The notes: generated by a model from the letters alone, not told the origin. Counted from the first letter of the stretch, positions 7,881 to 17,028 are shown. The stretch is DNA of 32,187 nucleotides from Rummeliibacillus pycnus_B (GCF_050459865.1 NZ_JBCMNM010000073.1:1-32187); one strand, 5' to 3'. Translations and numbers: made by a program.

Positions 7881-9221
7881 ATGCAAAATCAAAATCTTTC
7901 TCTTTGGGAAAAGATATCAGTTGGGTTCATGCTTTTCGCGTTGTTCCTAGGTGCCGGTAACATTATCTTCCCGCCACAATTAGGTCAAGAATCGGGTGAA
8001 CACTTTGCCATCGCTATTATTGGTTTCTTAATTACTGGTGTTGGTCTTCCATTATTAGGTGTAATCACCGTAGCAAAATCGGGTGGTGAACTTCAGGATA
8101 TGGCTGGTCGTATTAGCCCAGCATTCGGTATTATCTTCACAGCCATTATTTATCTTGCAATTGGACCATTCTTCGCAATGCCACGAACAGGTACTGTATC
8201 CTTCGATTTAGGTGTTAAACCATATTTAAACGAAGCTATGTTGGACAGTAGATGGCCATTAATAATCTTCTCAATCCTTTTCTTCGGAATTACAATGTTC
8301 TTCGCATTGAACCCAAGTAAATTAATTGACCGAGTAGGTAAAATCCTAACACCTGGATTATTAATCGTAATTGCAGCACTTGCCATTAAATCAATTGTTA
8401 CACCGATGGCTGGTCATGGTGAAGCAAAAATTACGAATGTTGCTGATTATGTACACAATGCATTTTCTTCAGGGTTCATCCAAGGTTATCAAACAATGGA
8501 CTTCCTTGCTGCATTAATCTTCGGGATTGTAATCGTTGAAGCTTTAAAAGGTAAGAATGTAACTCATCGACCAACAGTTGTAAAAACAACCATCTTCGCA
8601 GCAATTGTTGCTGCTATTGGACTAGCTCTAGTTTATATCTCATTAGGCTACATTGGTTCATCAAGTGTTCAAACAATTGGCTTTATCGGTACTGGATCAG
8701 AAGTTATTACAAAATCCGCTTACGTCTTATATGGTGTATTTGGTAACTACTTATTAACAATTGTTATTATGTTAGCATGTCTTACAACTTCAATTGGTTT
8801 AATGACTGCTTCATCTGAATTTTTCCATAAAATTATCCCTGGACTTCCATATAAAACTTGGGTATGGATCTTCGCGATTTTCAGTACAGTAATTTCTAAT
8901 TTTGGTCTTGAAAAAATGTTAGCTGTCTCAGGTCCTGTATTGAACATGATCTATCCATTAGCTATCGTACTAATGATATTAATTCTAGTTTCTAACCTAT
9001 TCAATGATGCACGTCCTGTTTATATCGTTGCATTAATCTTCACAGGACTAATTAGTGTTTATGACGGACTCAAAGGTGCAAAAGTGTTAGACATAGAAGC
9101 TTATGATAAATTCCTTAACCTTTTACCTCTTTACGCAGAAGGTATCGGCTGGTTAATTCCTGCAATAGTAGGTGCAATTATAGGTTACGTGATTACAATA
9201 TTTACGGAAAAAGAAAATTAA
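7881..9221 (+). CDS. brnQ: BrnQ, branched-chain amino acid:cation symporter
   Basis: Secondary carrier of the LIVCS family that imports leucine, isoleucine and valine with Na+ or H+. At 446 residues it has the usual family length, with about twelve hydrophobic segments through the whole chain. The N-terminal family signature is clear: MLFALFLGAGNIIFPPQLG at about 17-35, then the AMPRTGTVSFD loop near 98-108. RBS AAAGGAG lies eight bases before the ATG. It stands alone between the divergent chemoreceptor and a strong terminator. CodY-like boxes upstream suggest repression when branched-chain amino acids are plentiful, which is inference. Bacillus genomes often have several BrnQ paralogues (brnQ, braB), so the exact orthologue is not certain. 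Confidence 0.93.
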   Translation: MQNQNLSLWEKISVGFMLFALFLGAGNIIFPPQLGQESGEHFAIAIIGFLITGVGLPLLGVITVAKSGGELQDMAGRISPAFGIIFTAIIYLAIGPFFAMPRTGTVSFDLGVKPYLNEAMLDSRWPLIIFSILFFGITMFFALNPSKLIDRVGKILTPGLLIVIAALAIKSIVTPMAGHGEAKITNVADYVHNAFSSGFIQGYQTMDFLAALIFGIVIVEALKGKNVTHRPTVVKTTIFAAIVAAIGLALVYISLGYIGSSSVQTIGFIGTGSEVITKSAYVLYGVFGNYLLTIVIMLACLTTSIGLMTASSEFFHKIIPGLPYKTWVWIFAIFSTVISNFGLEKMLAVSGPVLNMIYPLAIVLMILILVSNLFNDARPVYIVALIFTGLISVYDGLKGAKVLDIEAYDKFLNLLPLYAEGIGWLIPAIVGAIIGYVITIFTEKEN

Positions 9222-9234
9222 ATTATCAAAAAGT

Positions 9235-9273
9235 AAGACGATTAGAGTTAATTTGCTCTGATCGTCTTTTTTT
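9235..9273 (+). terminator. Terminator of brnQ
   Basis: GACGATTAGAG (9237-9247) pairs with CTCTGATCGTC (9256-9266) with one G-U pair, followed by a seven-T run. Confidence 0.92.
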
Positions 9274-9500
9274 ATGAATTAAAACAGAGCATTGGTATAT
9301 GAGGTACCCAGAGTTGTTAATTAGAAGATATTCATATTTTTATAACTAGAAAAATATTTATGAAATTGACTTATATAATAGGTGTTTTTTTCCTTCTTAT
9401 TTAGAATCAATTGATTCAACCCAATAACATCTTTAATATTGATATTTTAATAGAAAGAGTTGGATGAATCTCTTATTTCTGGATATAAATATTCTGTTTA

Positions 9501-9516
9501 AGGTAAACGTTTACAA
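9501..9516. promoter_or_regulatory. cre-like CcpA/LacI-family site
   Basis: AGGTAAACGTTTACAA matches the cre pattern WTGNAARCGNWWWCAW at all but one constrained position. It contains the perfect 12-base palindrome GTAAACGTTTAC (9503-9514), typical of LacI/GalR-family operators. It is about 40 bases upstream of the -35 of the glutamate-synthase-domain gene. Confidence 0.5.
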
Positions 9517-9554
9517 CCTTTTCCTAAAATATTTACATTTTTTGTTTTAACCAC

Positions 9555-9606
9555 TTGAATTCATCTCACATTGTGATATATTTAATACGCAATTGAGATG
9601 AATTCA
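9555..9606 (+). promoter_or_regulatory. Promoter bracketed by a 13-bp perfect inverted repeat
   Basis: A promoter TTGAAT (9555-9560), 16 bases, TATATT (9577-9582) is bracketed by TGAATTCATCTCA (9556-9568) and its exact reverse complement TGAGATGAATTCA (9594-9606), 25 bases apart. One arm covers the -35 and the other the expected transcription start, the geometry of a repressor operator or looping site. The regulator is unknown. Confidence 0.6.
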
Positions 9607-9640
9607 CGAATTCGACACAAATATACAAAGGGTGGCTATT

Positions 9641-11215
9641 ATGGAAGGTCATAAATTAGTTTTTTCACTATTACTAATATTAATCACTATATTCGTTGTA
9701 ATCCCTGGTATTACAATTTTAGTTTTATATTTTATGGATCGACATCAAAAACAACATGCGATTCTACGAAACTTCCCAGTTCTTGGTAGAATGCGCTATA
9801 TTACTGAAAAGGTTGGTCCAGAACTTCGACAATATTTGTTTGATGATGATCAAAACGGCAAACCATTTAGTCGAGAAGACTTTTTACATGTCGTATTACC
9901 TGGGAAATACTTAGGTAGTGTCATAGGATTTGGCTCCAAACGTAATTTTGAAGAAGCAGGATTCTACATACGTAATGCAATGTTCACTAAACAAGTTGAA
10001 GAAATGCGTGTAGACCAAAGTCAGACGGTTGATACTCAAAAATACGTAATCGATTCTGATGGACTTTTCAATCGTAAAGAACATACTGAAAAGATAACTG
10101 TTAAACCTTGGTTGCTTCAAGAAGATGATGCAGTTGTCATTGGGCCGAATTGTCGAGAACCATTCCACGTTCGTAGTTTAGTAGGTCAATCTGCAATGAG
10201 TTACGGAGCACTTGGTAAAAATGCCATTTCTGCTCTATCTAAAGGGATTGGTATGGCTAAAGGTTCATGGATGAACACTGGTGAAGGTGGTATTTCAGAT
10301 TATCACTTAGCTGGTGGTGCTGATCTAATCGCTCAAATTGGTTCAGGATTATTCGGTTATCGCACAAAAGAGGGCGAATTTAGTATTGAATTATTAAAAG
10401 AAAAAGCTGCTATACCACAAGTTAAAGCTTTCGAATTAAAACTTGCGCAAGGTGCAAAAACTCGTGGTGGACACGTTGAGGCTGATAAAGTAACAGAAGA
10501 AATTGCAAAAATCCGAAATGTAGAACCACATAAAACCATCAACAGTCCAAACCGCTTCCGCCAATTCGATGATTTCCCATCACTATTCGATTTTATCGAA
10601 CAAATCCGCGAAGCTGGTGGTCTTCCAGTTGGCATTAAAATTGTTGTTGGTAGCCCTGAAGATGCAGAATCACTTGCTGCATATATGAAAGAATCTGGCA
10701 AAGGTCCAGACTTCATCACAATCGATGGTGCTGAAGGTGGTACAGGTGCAACATTCCAAGACCTAGCAGATAGTGTCGGTCTTCCAATTCACTCTGGAAT
10801 TGTTCTTTTACACGATGCGCTTGTTAAATATGGTGTGCGTGATCGAGTTAAAATTATCGCTTCTGGTAAAATTATTACTGCAGACCGTGCCGCTGTTATC
10901 CTTGGCTTAGGCGCTGACCTAATCAATGTAGCACGTGGATTCATGATTTCAGTTGGTTGTATTATGGCTCAACGTTGTCATACAAACGAATGCCCTGCCG
11001 GTGTTGCGACAACTGATCCAAAATTACAAAACGGACTGATCATCGAAGAGAAAAAATACCGTGTAACCAACTATATCATCACAATGCGCGAAGGATTATT
11101 CAGAGTTGCCGCAGCTGCCGGTCTAGATTCTCCAACTAAATTCAACAGCCAACACATCGTTTACAAAGACGACTACGGCCGAGTGTTCTCTGTTGAGAAT
11201 TTGAATGCGAAATAG
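9641..11215 (+). CDS. yerD: Membrane-anchored glutamate synthase domain protein (YerD-like)
   Basis: FMN-binding glutamate synthase domain protein, about the size of Bacillus YerD (about 525 residues). The N-terminus is one or two membrane segments (LVFSLLLILITIFVVIPGIT and the next stretch), then a linker, then the (beta/alpha)8 glutamate synthase domain from about 150 to 500. Visible signatures are TGEGGISDYH, TIDGAEGGTGATF, and the iron-sulfur cysteines in GCIMAQRCHTNECPAG, spaced C-x5-C-x4-C as for the 3Fe-4S cluster of glutamate synthase. There is no glutamine amidotransferase domain, so it would need ammonia or a partner; its true reaction is not settled. A GTG at 9632 is in frame, but it lies inside the RBS AAAGGGTGG, so the ATG at 9641 is preferred (524 residues). 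It is a single gene with an unusual operator upstream. Confidence 0.88.
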   Translation: MEGHKLVFSLLLILITIFVVIPGITILVLYFMDRHQKQHAILRNFPVLGRMRYITEKVGPELRQYLFDDDQNGKPFSREDFLHVVLPGKYLGSVIGFGSKRNFEEAGFYIRNAMFTKQVEEMRVDQSQTVDTQKYVIDSDGLFNRKEHTEKITVKPWLLQEDDAVVIGPNCREPFHVRSLVGQSAMSYGALGKNAISALSKGIGMAKGSWMNTGEGGISDYHLAGGADLIAQIGSGLFGYRTKEGEFSIELLKEKAAIPQVKAFELKLAQGAKTRGGHVEADKVTEEIAKIRNVEPHKTINSPNRFRQFDDFPSLFDFIEQIREAGGLPVGIKIVVGSPEDAESLAAYMKESGKGPDFITIDGAEGGTGATFQDLADSVGLPIHSGIVLLHDALVKYGVRDRVKIIASGKIITADRAAVILGLGADLINVARGFMISVGCIMAQRCHTNECPAGVATTDPKLQNGLIIEEKKYRVTNYIITMREGLFRVAAAAGLDSPTKFNSQHIVYKDDYGRVFSVENLNAK

Positions 11216-11239
11216 AATTATATAATGGTAGAGTTGCTT

Positions 11240-11264
11240 CCCCTGCTTTCGCAGGGGTTTTTTT
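11240..11264 (+). terminator. Terminator of the glutamate synthase domain gene
   Basis: CCCCTGC, TTTC, GCAGGGG followed by seven Ts, 25 bases past the stop. Compact and strong. Confidence 0.95.
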
Positions 11265-11434
11265 ATTGGATGAATTTTTAACTCACGTTATAGAAGCATC
11301 AACTCGTCATTTTCGTACAAATTCCAGTTAATTTCATTTGGAAATTGATTTACTTGTCTTTTTTACTTTCCGTGACCAGTTCTCTCCTATTACTCTGCTT
11401 TCCCATCGAACAATATAGACTATTTTCGCCAAAG

Positions 11435-11460
11435 AAAAAAAGACCGTCCAATCGATCTTT
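11435..11460 (-). terminator. Terminator of the malic enzyme gene
   Basis: On the minus strand AAAGATCG pairs with CGGTCTTT (one G-U pair) across a six-base loop and runs into a T-rich tail. It lies about 40 bases past the stop at 11499. Confidence 0.75.
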
Positions 11461-11498
11461 TTCCAATAGTTTCTTCTATTTGAATATTGAACTGTTTC

Positions 11499-12812
11499 TT
11501 AGTTCATTTCCTTCAAGGCAATTCGTTCGACAGCTTTGGCAACGGATTTGTGGACGTTTGGATCCAGAGGATGTGGCACTAGATCGCCATTATGTGTTGC
11601 ATCTACGATTGCGTTTGCTGCAGCTAAAAGCATTGGATATGTGATGCTTTTGGCATTCGCGTTTAATGCCCCACGAAATATGCCAGGGAAACCGAGTACG
11701 TTGTTTACAAGGCGGCCATCTGCTGCGTAGGCTGCTCCTGCTTTGAGTGCTTCTTCAGGTGTGATTTCTGGATATGGGTTGGATAATGCTAAAATAATTT
11801 GTCCTTCGCGTACCATTTCCGGTTTAATTAGACCTTTTACACCTGTGGTGGCAATGACGATATCACAATGTTCCATCAATTCTTCAGTGGAATTCATAAT
11901 TGTACCGCCAATGTTACTTAATCGAATAAGTGAACTTTCTTGTAAGTCGCTACCACACACCTCTTTGACACCATATTCTATCAACATACGGCAAATCGCA
12001 AGCCCTGCTGCTCCAAGACCAATTTGACCAACAACTGCTTGATTTATATCAACACCAGCATAGCGACATGCTGATAATACTGCAGCTAATGTTACTACGG
12101 CTGTACCGTGTTGATCGTCATGCATGACCGGGATTTGTAATTCTTTTTTTAAACGTTCTTCAATTTCAAAACAATGAGGAGAACCGATATCTTCCAATAG
12201 GATCCCCCCAAAACCATTTGCAATATGTTTCACAGTTTCAACTACTTCATCTGGATCACTAGTATCCAACAATATCGGAACACCACTAATTTTAGCAAAT
12301 TGGTCAAATAATACAGCTTTCCCTTCCATTACTGGCATACCTGCAACTGGACCGATGTTTCCTAAACCAAGGATAGCTGTACCATCTGTAATAATAGCAA
12401 CTGTATTTCCAATACTTGTAAAGTAATGTGCTTTTTCAGGGGAACGTTGGATTTCTTGACAAACGCTCGCTACACCAGGTGTATAGATACGACGCAAATC
12501 GCTGAGTGAACGAACGTCGATTTTACTCGTCATATGTATTTTTCCACCTTCATGTGCTTTCATTACATCATCTGAAACAGCACGAACAGTAATATAATCA
12601 AGTGCATTAATAGCTTTAACGATTTCTTCTAATTGATCTAAGCTTTCGCAAGTACAAGTAACATCTCGAATTGTAGATAATGTACCAATTTTTAATGTTG
12701 TAATATCACCGATATCTCCACCTTGATCTCCAATTGCTTTTGCGACCTTACCAAAATTCCCTGGTTTTGAAGGTGTTTCTACAATTAAATTACGCATTAT
12801 ATTTGCCGACAT
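11499..12812 (-). CDS. mleA: ACT-domain NAD-type malic enzyme
   Basis: Oxidatively decarboxylates malate to pyruvate in the cytosol. Residues 6-80 form an ACT domain, which usually binds an amino acid or other small effector. The malic enzyme core follows: Tyr110 in RRIYTPGVAS, Lys165 in MEGKAVLFD, metal ligands in EDIGSPHCFE (207-208) and HDDQHGT (231-237), a Rossmann loop GLGAAGLA, and SNPYPEITPEEA. The acidic residue in VCGSDLQE after the second Rossmann strand favours NAD over NADP. At 437 residues with an ACT domain it is like the 439-residue Bacillus MleA (YqkJ) rather than the shorter YtsJ or the longer MaeA and MalS. RBS CGGAGG precedes the ATG. It is transcribed alone, convergent with the glutamate synthase domain gene. 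Confidence 0.9.
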   Translation of the reverse strand: MSANIMRNLIVETPSKPGNFGKVAKAIGDQGGDIGDITTLKIGTLSTIRDVTCTCESLDQLEEIVKAINALDYITVRAVSDDVMKAHEGGKIHMTSKIDVRSLSDLRRIYTPGVASVCQEIQRSPEKAHYFTSIGNTVAIITDGTAILGLGNIGPVAGMPVMEGKAVLFDQFAKISGVPILLDTSDPDEVVETVKHIANGFGGILLEDIGSPHCFEIEERLKKELQIPVMHDDQHGTAVVTLAAVLSACRYAGVDINQAVVGQIGLGAAGLAICRMLIEYGVKEVCGSDLQESSLIRLSNIGGTIMNSTEELMEHCDIVIATTGVKGLIKPEMVREGQIILALSNPYPEITPEEALKAGAAYAADGRLVNNVLGFPGIFRGALNANAKSITYPMLLAAANAIVDATHNGDLVPHPLDPNVHKSVAKAVERIALKEMN

Positions 12813-12867
12813 TCTGTTTCCTCCGTTCTTTATCTTTTTATGAATTTTTTGTGTCCATTAGAAGTTC

Positions 12868-12896
12868 ATTCTACTACTATGTACTATAAAGGTAAA
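12868..12896 (-). promoter_or_regulatory. Candidate promoter of the malic enzyme gene
   Basis: Minus strand: TTTACC, 17 bases, TAGAAT, ending 55 bases before the ATG. The -10 matches five of six bases and the -35 four of six. Confidence 0.4.
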
Positions 12897-13138
12897 TATT
12901 TATATCATTGGGGAGCTGAAAAATCATAATTATCTGTAAAAATCATGTGTATTTGATTTGAATTCTCCCTTTTCGGGTATACTTGAAATATAGAACTCAA
13001 AAGTAATTTGTTTACATTTGTTTACATTTTTTACTTAATCATTTTCAACATATGATTTCTAGCTTAAATCGTTTATTTCAATATTGAAATATATTCTCTT
13101 TGCAACTCGGAACAAATAACCTCCTCAGCTCTTCAAAG

Positions 13139-13163
13139 ACCGCTAGCCCCCTTTGTTAGCGGT
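13139..13163. other. Orphan GC-rich stem-loop
   Basis: ACCGCTA and TAGCGGT enclose an 11-base loop and are followed by TTCTTT. It looks like a terminator, but no gene is found just upstream on either strand. The rest of 12897-13330 is AT-rich and shows no coding; TTTGTTTACA is repeated in tandem at about 13008-13027. Confidence 0.4.
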
Positions 13164-13332
13164 TCTTTGCGTTGTTTTAAAATTATATTTTCCACCTATT
13201 CTTCTTCAACTAGATATACAACATTTTCATTTCACCTCTAACTATTTACGATCCATAAATTTCTAAGTCTTCCAAAACAAAAAATTATATTATATAATAT
13301 TCTAAAAATTCAGAGTTTTTATAAGGGAATCA

Positions 13333-13583
13333 ATTTCAACACACGAACTTTTCAATATTCAGATTTGGATGTTCAGCTACATACGGTGCTTTCCACGTGC
13401 TTGGTTTCAATCTCCTCTTTGAAGTCTGACACACGTAGCAAATTTCGACTTATTAGCACTACGTTGAAGGTGTTGAAAAAGTAAAAATAGCTAAAAATTC
13501 TATGAATATCTTGTATAGCTATCTTTGTTGATGTGGAAAATAGATTAATACTATTAATATTTGTATTTAAACATTTTTCAGTG
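13333..13583 (+). repeat. Degenerate copy and empty-site form of the intergenic repeat
   Basis: 13333-13368 (ATTTCAACACACGAA to ATTCAGATTTGG) matches the inverted end of the element at 25070-25325 and part of 20399-20452. 13513-13537 and 13545-13583 match, in inverted order, the sequences that flank the 169-bp core at 31999-32167. Here they are joined with no core between them. CCCGCGGAGCTTTC at about 13598-13611 is a further core-like scrap. No coding is seen. Confidence 0.65.
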
Positions 13584-13691
13584 TCCTCTACTACGTTCCC
13601 GCGGAGCTTTCATAAGTTTGATCTATAAGGAGCACTGTATAGTTTTTCTCTCAATGAAATTATTAATTAACATAGACAAAGGAGTGATAGC

Positions 13692-15383
13692 ATGAAAATA
13701 AATAGTATGATTAAATACTCAATCGTAATCGTCGTTATACTTCTAGTTTTAAATGGCTTGAGTTTAGGATATTTGGTGAAAAGTATATCCCAACAATCCA
13801 ATGCATTAAAAATTGATAAATTAGATGGGTCAATCGGCATGAGCTTGATGAAAAATATCGAAACAAAATCTTCAAATATTCGTACATACGCTGAATCAGG
13901 ATCGGATCGTTTTTTAAAAGAGTATGAACAAGAAGAAAAGCAATCGCTTAATCCAGACAAAACACTTAAACAACTTAAACGTGACCAGTTACCTGAAGAC
14001 ACTTTAGCGCTTGCCGAATATGCACTTCAACAATCTACTCATCTGAAACCGATTGAAGAAAATGCTATAGCGCTTATCCAAAAAGGCGACTATGAAAAAG
14101 CGAAAGAAATGCTATACGGAACTGATTATAGTTTACTTAAAGATAACGTTAGTAATACTATTGATTCTTTCGATAATAAACTATCCAGTTGGACAAATAA
14201 GCAAGTAGAAAAAGCAAATTCACAAGTAAAACTTAGCGTAATCGTCATGTCTATACTGCTTGTACTTTTACTGATTAACATTATAACAATCCTTATTTTA
14301 TTATCTAGAAAAATTCGTCCACTATACAGTATGACAAATTTTGCATTCGAAATTGCAAAAGGTAACTTAACATTAGAATTACTAAAACATCATTCTAAAG
14401 ATGAAATTGGTCAACTAGCTGAGGCATTTAATCATATGTACAGTAATTTAAAGAAAATGATTACGACTATAACTCAAACTAGCGATCATTTGGCCGCTGC
14501 TTCTGAAGAACTTTACGCAAGTACAGATCAAACAAACCGTGCAACTAAAGGAGTAAGTGACGAAATTGATCAACTTGCACATGATACGAATGTTCAAAAG
14601 CAATATGTGTCTGTTGGAACAAATTCGATGAATCTTGTTGCTAGTCAAATCCAGTCTGTTGCATCTTCAGCAGCATCTGTAGCACAATCTGCTACCTTAG
14701 CAACTGAAAAAACAATTTCAGGTAGAGAAAATCTTGAAACTTCAGTGAAACACGTTAAAGCAATACAAGGTTCCATTGTGCAGACACAAACCTCCCTTTT
14801 GGAATTGGCCAATAGTTCTCAAAAGATTAACACGATGGTTACTACTATTACTGAGATATCTGAACAAACCAATTTACTTGCATTAAATGCAGCTATTGAA
14901 GCAGCACGCGCCGGTGAACACGGAAAAGGTTTTGCAATTGTTGCAGATGAAGTACGCAAACTCGCTGAAGAGTCTGCTCGTTCTGCAAACGAAATTCGAC
15001 GAACAACTGAGAATATTCATCAAAATATGAAAAAAACCGTAAAGCAAATGGAAGTTGTAAACGAAAAAGCACAACTTGGATATGAAAGTATTCAGAATAC
15101 AGGTTCGGTATTCAAAGAAATCTATGAAACTTCTTTATCACTTTCAAATGAAATTCAAGAAGTATCCAATGTAACAGATGCAATGGCTGGTGCCTCACAA
15201 GAAACTGCTGCATCTCTAGAACATGTCAACTCCATTTCTCAAAGTACAACTGACAAAACACAACATATAGCAAGTCTATCTGAAGAACAGTTTGCAATAA
15301 TCGAAGAAATTACAGCTTCTTCTGAAGAATTAAGTCAAATAGCTGAATCTTTAAGTAATAGTATTCAAGTCTTCAAATTATAA
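13692..15383 (+). CDS. Transmembrane methyl-accepting chemotaxis protein
   Basis: Second chemoreceptor, 563 residues. Segment 1 (IVIVVILLVLNGLSLGYL) is at about 10-28, followed by an extracellular helical sensor of about 145 residues. Segment 2 (LSVIVMSILLVLLLINIITI) leads to a HAMP domain ending near 255. The signalling domain has the hairpin tip NAAIEAARAGEHGKGFAIVA and the methylation-region coiled coils either side. It ends in FKL without a pentapeptide tether. RBS AAAGGAG is eight bases before the ATG. The sensor does not resemble that of the receptor at 5854-7545 by eye, so the ligand probably differs. It is a single gene with its own terminator; the upstream region is occupied by degenerate repeats. 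Confidence 0.93.
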   Translation: MKINSMIKYSIVIVVILLVLNGLSLGYLVKSISQQSNALKIDKLDGSIGMSLMKNIETKSSNIRTYAESGSDRFLKEYEQEEKQSLNPDKTLKQLKRDQLPEDTLALAEYALQQSTHLKPIEENAIALIQKGDYEKAKEMLYGTDYSLLKDNVSNTIDSFDNKLSSWTNKQVEKANSQVKLSVIVMSILLVLLLINIITILILLSRKIRPLYSMTNFAFEIAKGNLTLELLKHHSKDEIGQLAEAFNHMYSNLKKMITTITQTSDHLAAASEELYASTDQTNRATKGVSDEIDQLAHDTNVQKQYVSVGTNSMNLVASQIQSVASSAASVAQSATLATEKTISGRENLETSVKHVKAIQGSIVQTQTSLLELANSSQKINTMVTTITEISEQTNLLALNAAIEAARAGEHGKGFAIVADEVRKLAEESARSANEIRRTTENIHQNMKKTVKQMEVVNEKAQLGYESIQNTGSVFKEIYETSLSLSNEIQEVSNVTDAMAGASQETAASLEHVNSISQSTTDKTQHIASLSEEQFAIIEEITASSEELSQIAESLSNSIQVFKL

Positions 15384-15391
15384 TATTTTAC

Positions 15392-15431
15392 AAAAAGAGC
15401 ACAATTTTTAACATAAATTGCGCTCTTTTTT
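15392..15431 (+). terminator. Terminator of the second chemoreceptor
   Basis: AAAAAGAGCACAATTT and AAATTGCGCTCTTTTTT form a long stem with one mismatch that ends in a T run. Confidence 0.88.
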
Positions 15432-15659
15432 CATATTATGTTTTCTATTTTTATACAATTTTTAAGGCATTTCAATAAAATCACTTAAATTAAATAGTCT
15501 ATTAGTAATATGAATTCGATTTTTTTAATAGAGTTATATAATTACCAATCTATCAAATTTACCCTTTTTCTTAAGTAGATTGTTTTAACTTCTTTTTTTC
15601 TTTAAAATATAAATAACGACATTCGTACGATATTATCCAACAAAAAAGGAGTGATTTTT

Positions 15660-16955
15660 GTGAAAAAAGCTTTATATTCTGTTTTGTTCATAGGTACCGC
15701 TACGCTGGTTGTAAATGCACATGATACAGAAGCAAGCTCAAATACATATAAGGTCAAGAGTGGTGATTCTTTATGTGTAATTGCACAAAAATATAATACA
15801 TCTGTAAGTCAGCTAAAAAAACTGAACAACCTTTCTTCCGATCTGATTTATGTTGGACAAAATTTAAAAACAAACAGCAAATCTATTTCAAAGGTGAGTA
15901 ACGTCTCTGTTACAAATCAAGCAACTACTGGAACAAAAAAGGCAACTACATATACTGTTAAATCAGGCGATTATATCGGGAAGATTGCTGCAGATCATCA
16001 TGTTTCACTACCATCACTTATGAAAGAGAATAAACTTACTGATGATAGGATTTATGTAGGCCAATCCTTGAAAATACCTGGTACTTCAACCGTAAAAGTT
16101 GCTAGTACTCCTAATACAAAAAAGACAACTTCTACTAAAAAAGCGACAACGACGACATATAAAGTAAAGTCAGGTGACTATTTATCTAAAATTGCTGTTA
16201 AATTCAAAGTAACCGTCGCTTCTATTAAAAAAAGTAATAATCTAAAAAACGATTCAATATATGTTGGACAATCATTAAAAATTCCTGGAAGCAGTTCTAC
16301 TTCGACTTCTAGTAATTCAAAGAGCAACAGTTCAACTAATAAAACATCATCATCAACAAAAGCGACAAAACATACAGTAATTGCTGGTGATACACTATCA
16401 ATCATCGCTCATCATTATGGAATTACCATTACACAACTAAAATCATGGAATGGCTTAACATCTGATATAATTCGTGTTGGACAAGTGTTATCTATTAAAA
16501 ACAGTGGTACAACTAATAAACAACAAAAAGAAAACACAACATCTATTTCAAAGCCAAATGGTGAAAAACCATCTTCAAAAGTAGTAAAAGCAGCTTTGGA
16601 TCTAGCTCTTTCATTCCAAGGTGTTCCTTATGTTTGGGGCGGATCATCACCAACTGGCTTTGATTGCAGTGGTTTTATCTATTATGTATATAGTCATTCT
16701 GGTTACAATAATATGCCAAGAGTAAGTGCTGCTGATTACGAAGCACGTTCATACTATGTTTCTTCCCCTAAACCTGGTGATTTAGTTTTCTTTAGAGATA
16801 CGTATAAACAAGGTATTTCTCATATGGGGATCTATTTAGGAAACGGCCAATTTGTTCACGCTGGTGGAGATTATGTACAAGTTTCCTCCGTTAATAACTC
16901 TTACTGGAATAGTCATTTTGATAGTTATAAACGATTCTATGATTTAACATACTAA
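15660..16955 (+). CDS. Secreted LysM4-NlpC/P60 peptidoglycan endopeptidase (LytE/LytF-like)
   Basis: Wall hydrolase of the D,L-endopeptidase type that cuts the peptide stem. The GTG at 15660 is chosen: AAAAGGAG ends eight bases before it and it gives a classical MKK signal peptide, while the in-frame GTG at 15651 overlaps the RBS. Signal residues are about 1-25. Four LysM modules lie at about 29-71, 97-140, 166-210 and 237-280, each with the xVKSGD or VIAGD start and a YVGQ or RVGQ end, joined by Ser/Thr/Lys linkers. The NlpC/P60 domain spans about 308-431, with Cys336 in GFDCSGF, His388 in SHMGIYLGN and His400 in FVHAGG. The domain order is that of LytE, LytF and CwlS; which orthologue cannot be told. 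No WalR box was found upstream. Confidence 0.93.
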   Translation: MKKALYSVLFIGTATLVVNAHDTEASSNTYKVKSGDSLCVIAQKYNTSVSQLKKLNNLSSDLIYVGQNLKTNSKSISKVSNVSVTNQATTGTKKATTYTVKSGDYIGKIAADHHVSLPSLMKENKLTDDRIYVGQSLKIPGTSTVKVASTPNTKKTTSTKKATTTTYKVKSGDYLSKIAVKFKVTVASIKKSNNLKNDSIYVGQSLKIPGSSSTSTSSNSKSNSSTNKTSSSTKATKHTVIAGDTLSIIAHHYGITITQLKSWNGLTSDIIRVGQVLSIKNSGTTNKQQKENTTSISKPNGEKPSSKVVKAALDLALSFQGVPYVWGGSSPTGFDCSGFIYYVYSHSGYNNMPRVSAADYEARSYYVSSPKPGDLVFFRDTYKQGISHMGIYLGNGQFVHAGGDYVQVSSVNNSYWNSHFDSYKRFYDLTY

Positions 16956-16997
16956 TTAATTCATATGTTCAAAAGTAATCTATGGAACTGACATGAG

Positions 16998-17028
16998 ACC
17001 TTGCCAAGTAATTTTGGCAAGGTTTTTT
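16998..17028 (+). terminator. Terminator of the LysM endopeptidase gene
   Basis: ACCTTGCCAA (16998-17007) pairs with TTGGCAAGGT (17014-17023), followed by a six-T run. Confidence 0.93.

Noticed and set aside
9556..9606. GltC box before the glutamate-synthase-domain gene
   Set aside because: The ATCT and AGAT elements are present but far more widely spaced than the N5 of GltC boxes, and no gltC-like gene is in the window.
9911..10719. Antisense open frames of 85 and 120 codons inside the glutamate-synthase-domain gene
   Set aside because: They mirror a well-conserved gene, with no RBS and no protein-like composition. The same applies to antisense frames in degU, tagV, brnQ, mleA, the chemoreceptors, the LysM endopeptidase and the Tim44-like gene.
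11345..11730. Plus-strand open frames of 99 and 64 codons at the 3' end of mleA
   Set aside because: They run through the mleA terminator and coding end in antisense; the Ser/Phe/Leu-rich text is typical of a shadow frame.
13008..13027. TTTGTTTACA tandem repeat as a WalR box upstream of mleA
   Set aside because: The hexamers are 10 rather than 11 bases apart, so they do not fit TGTWAH-N5-TGTWAH.
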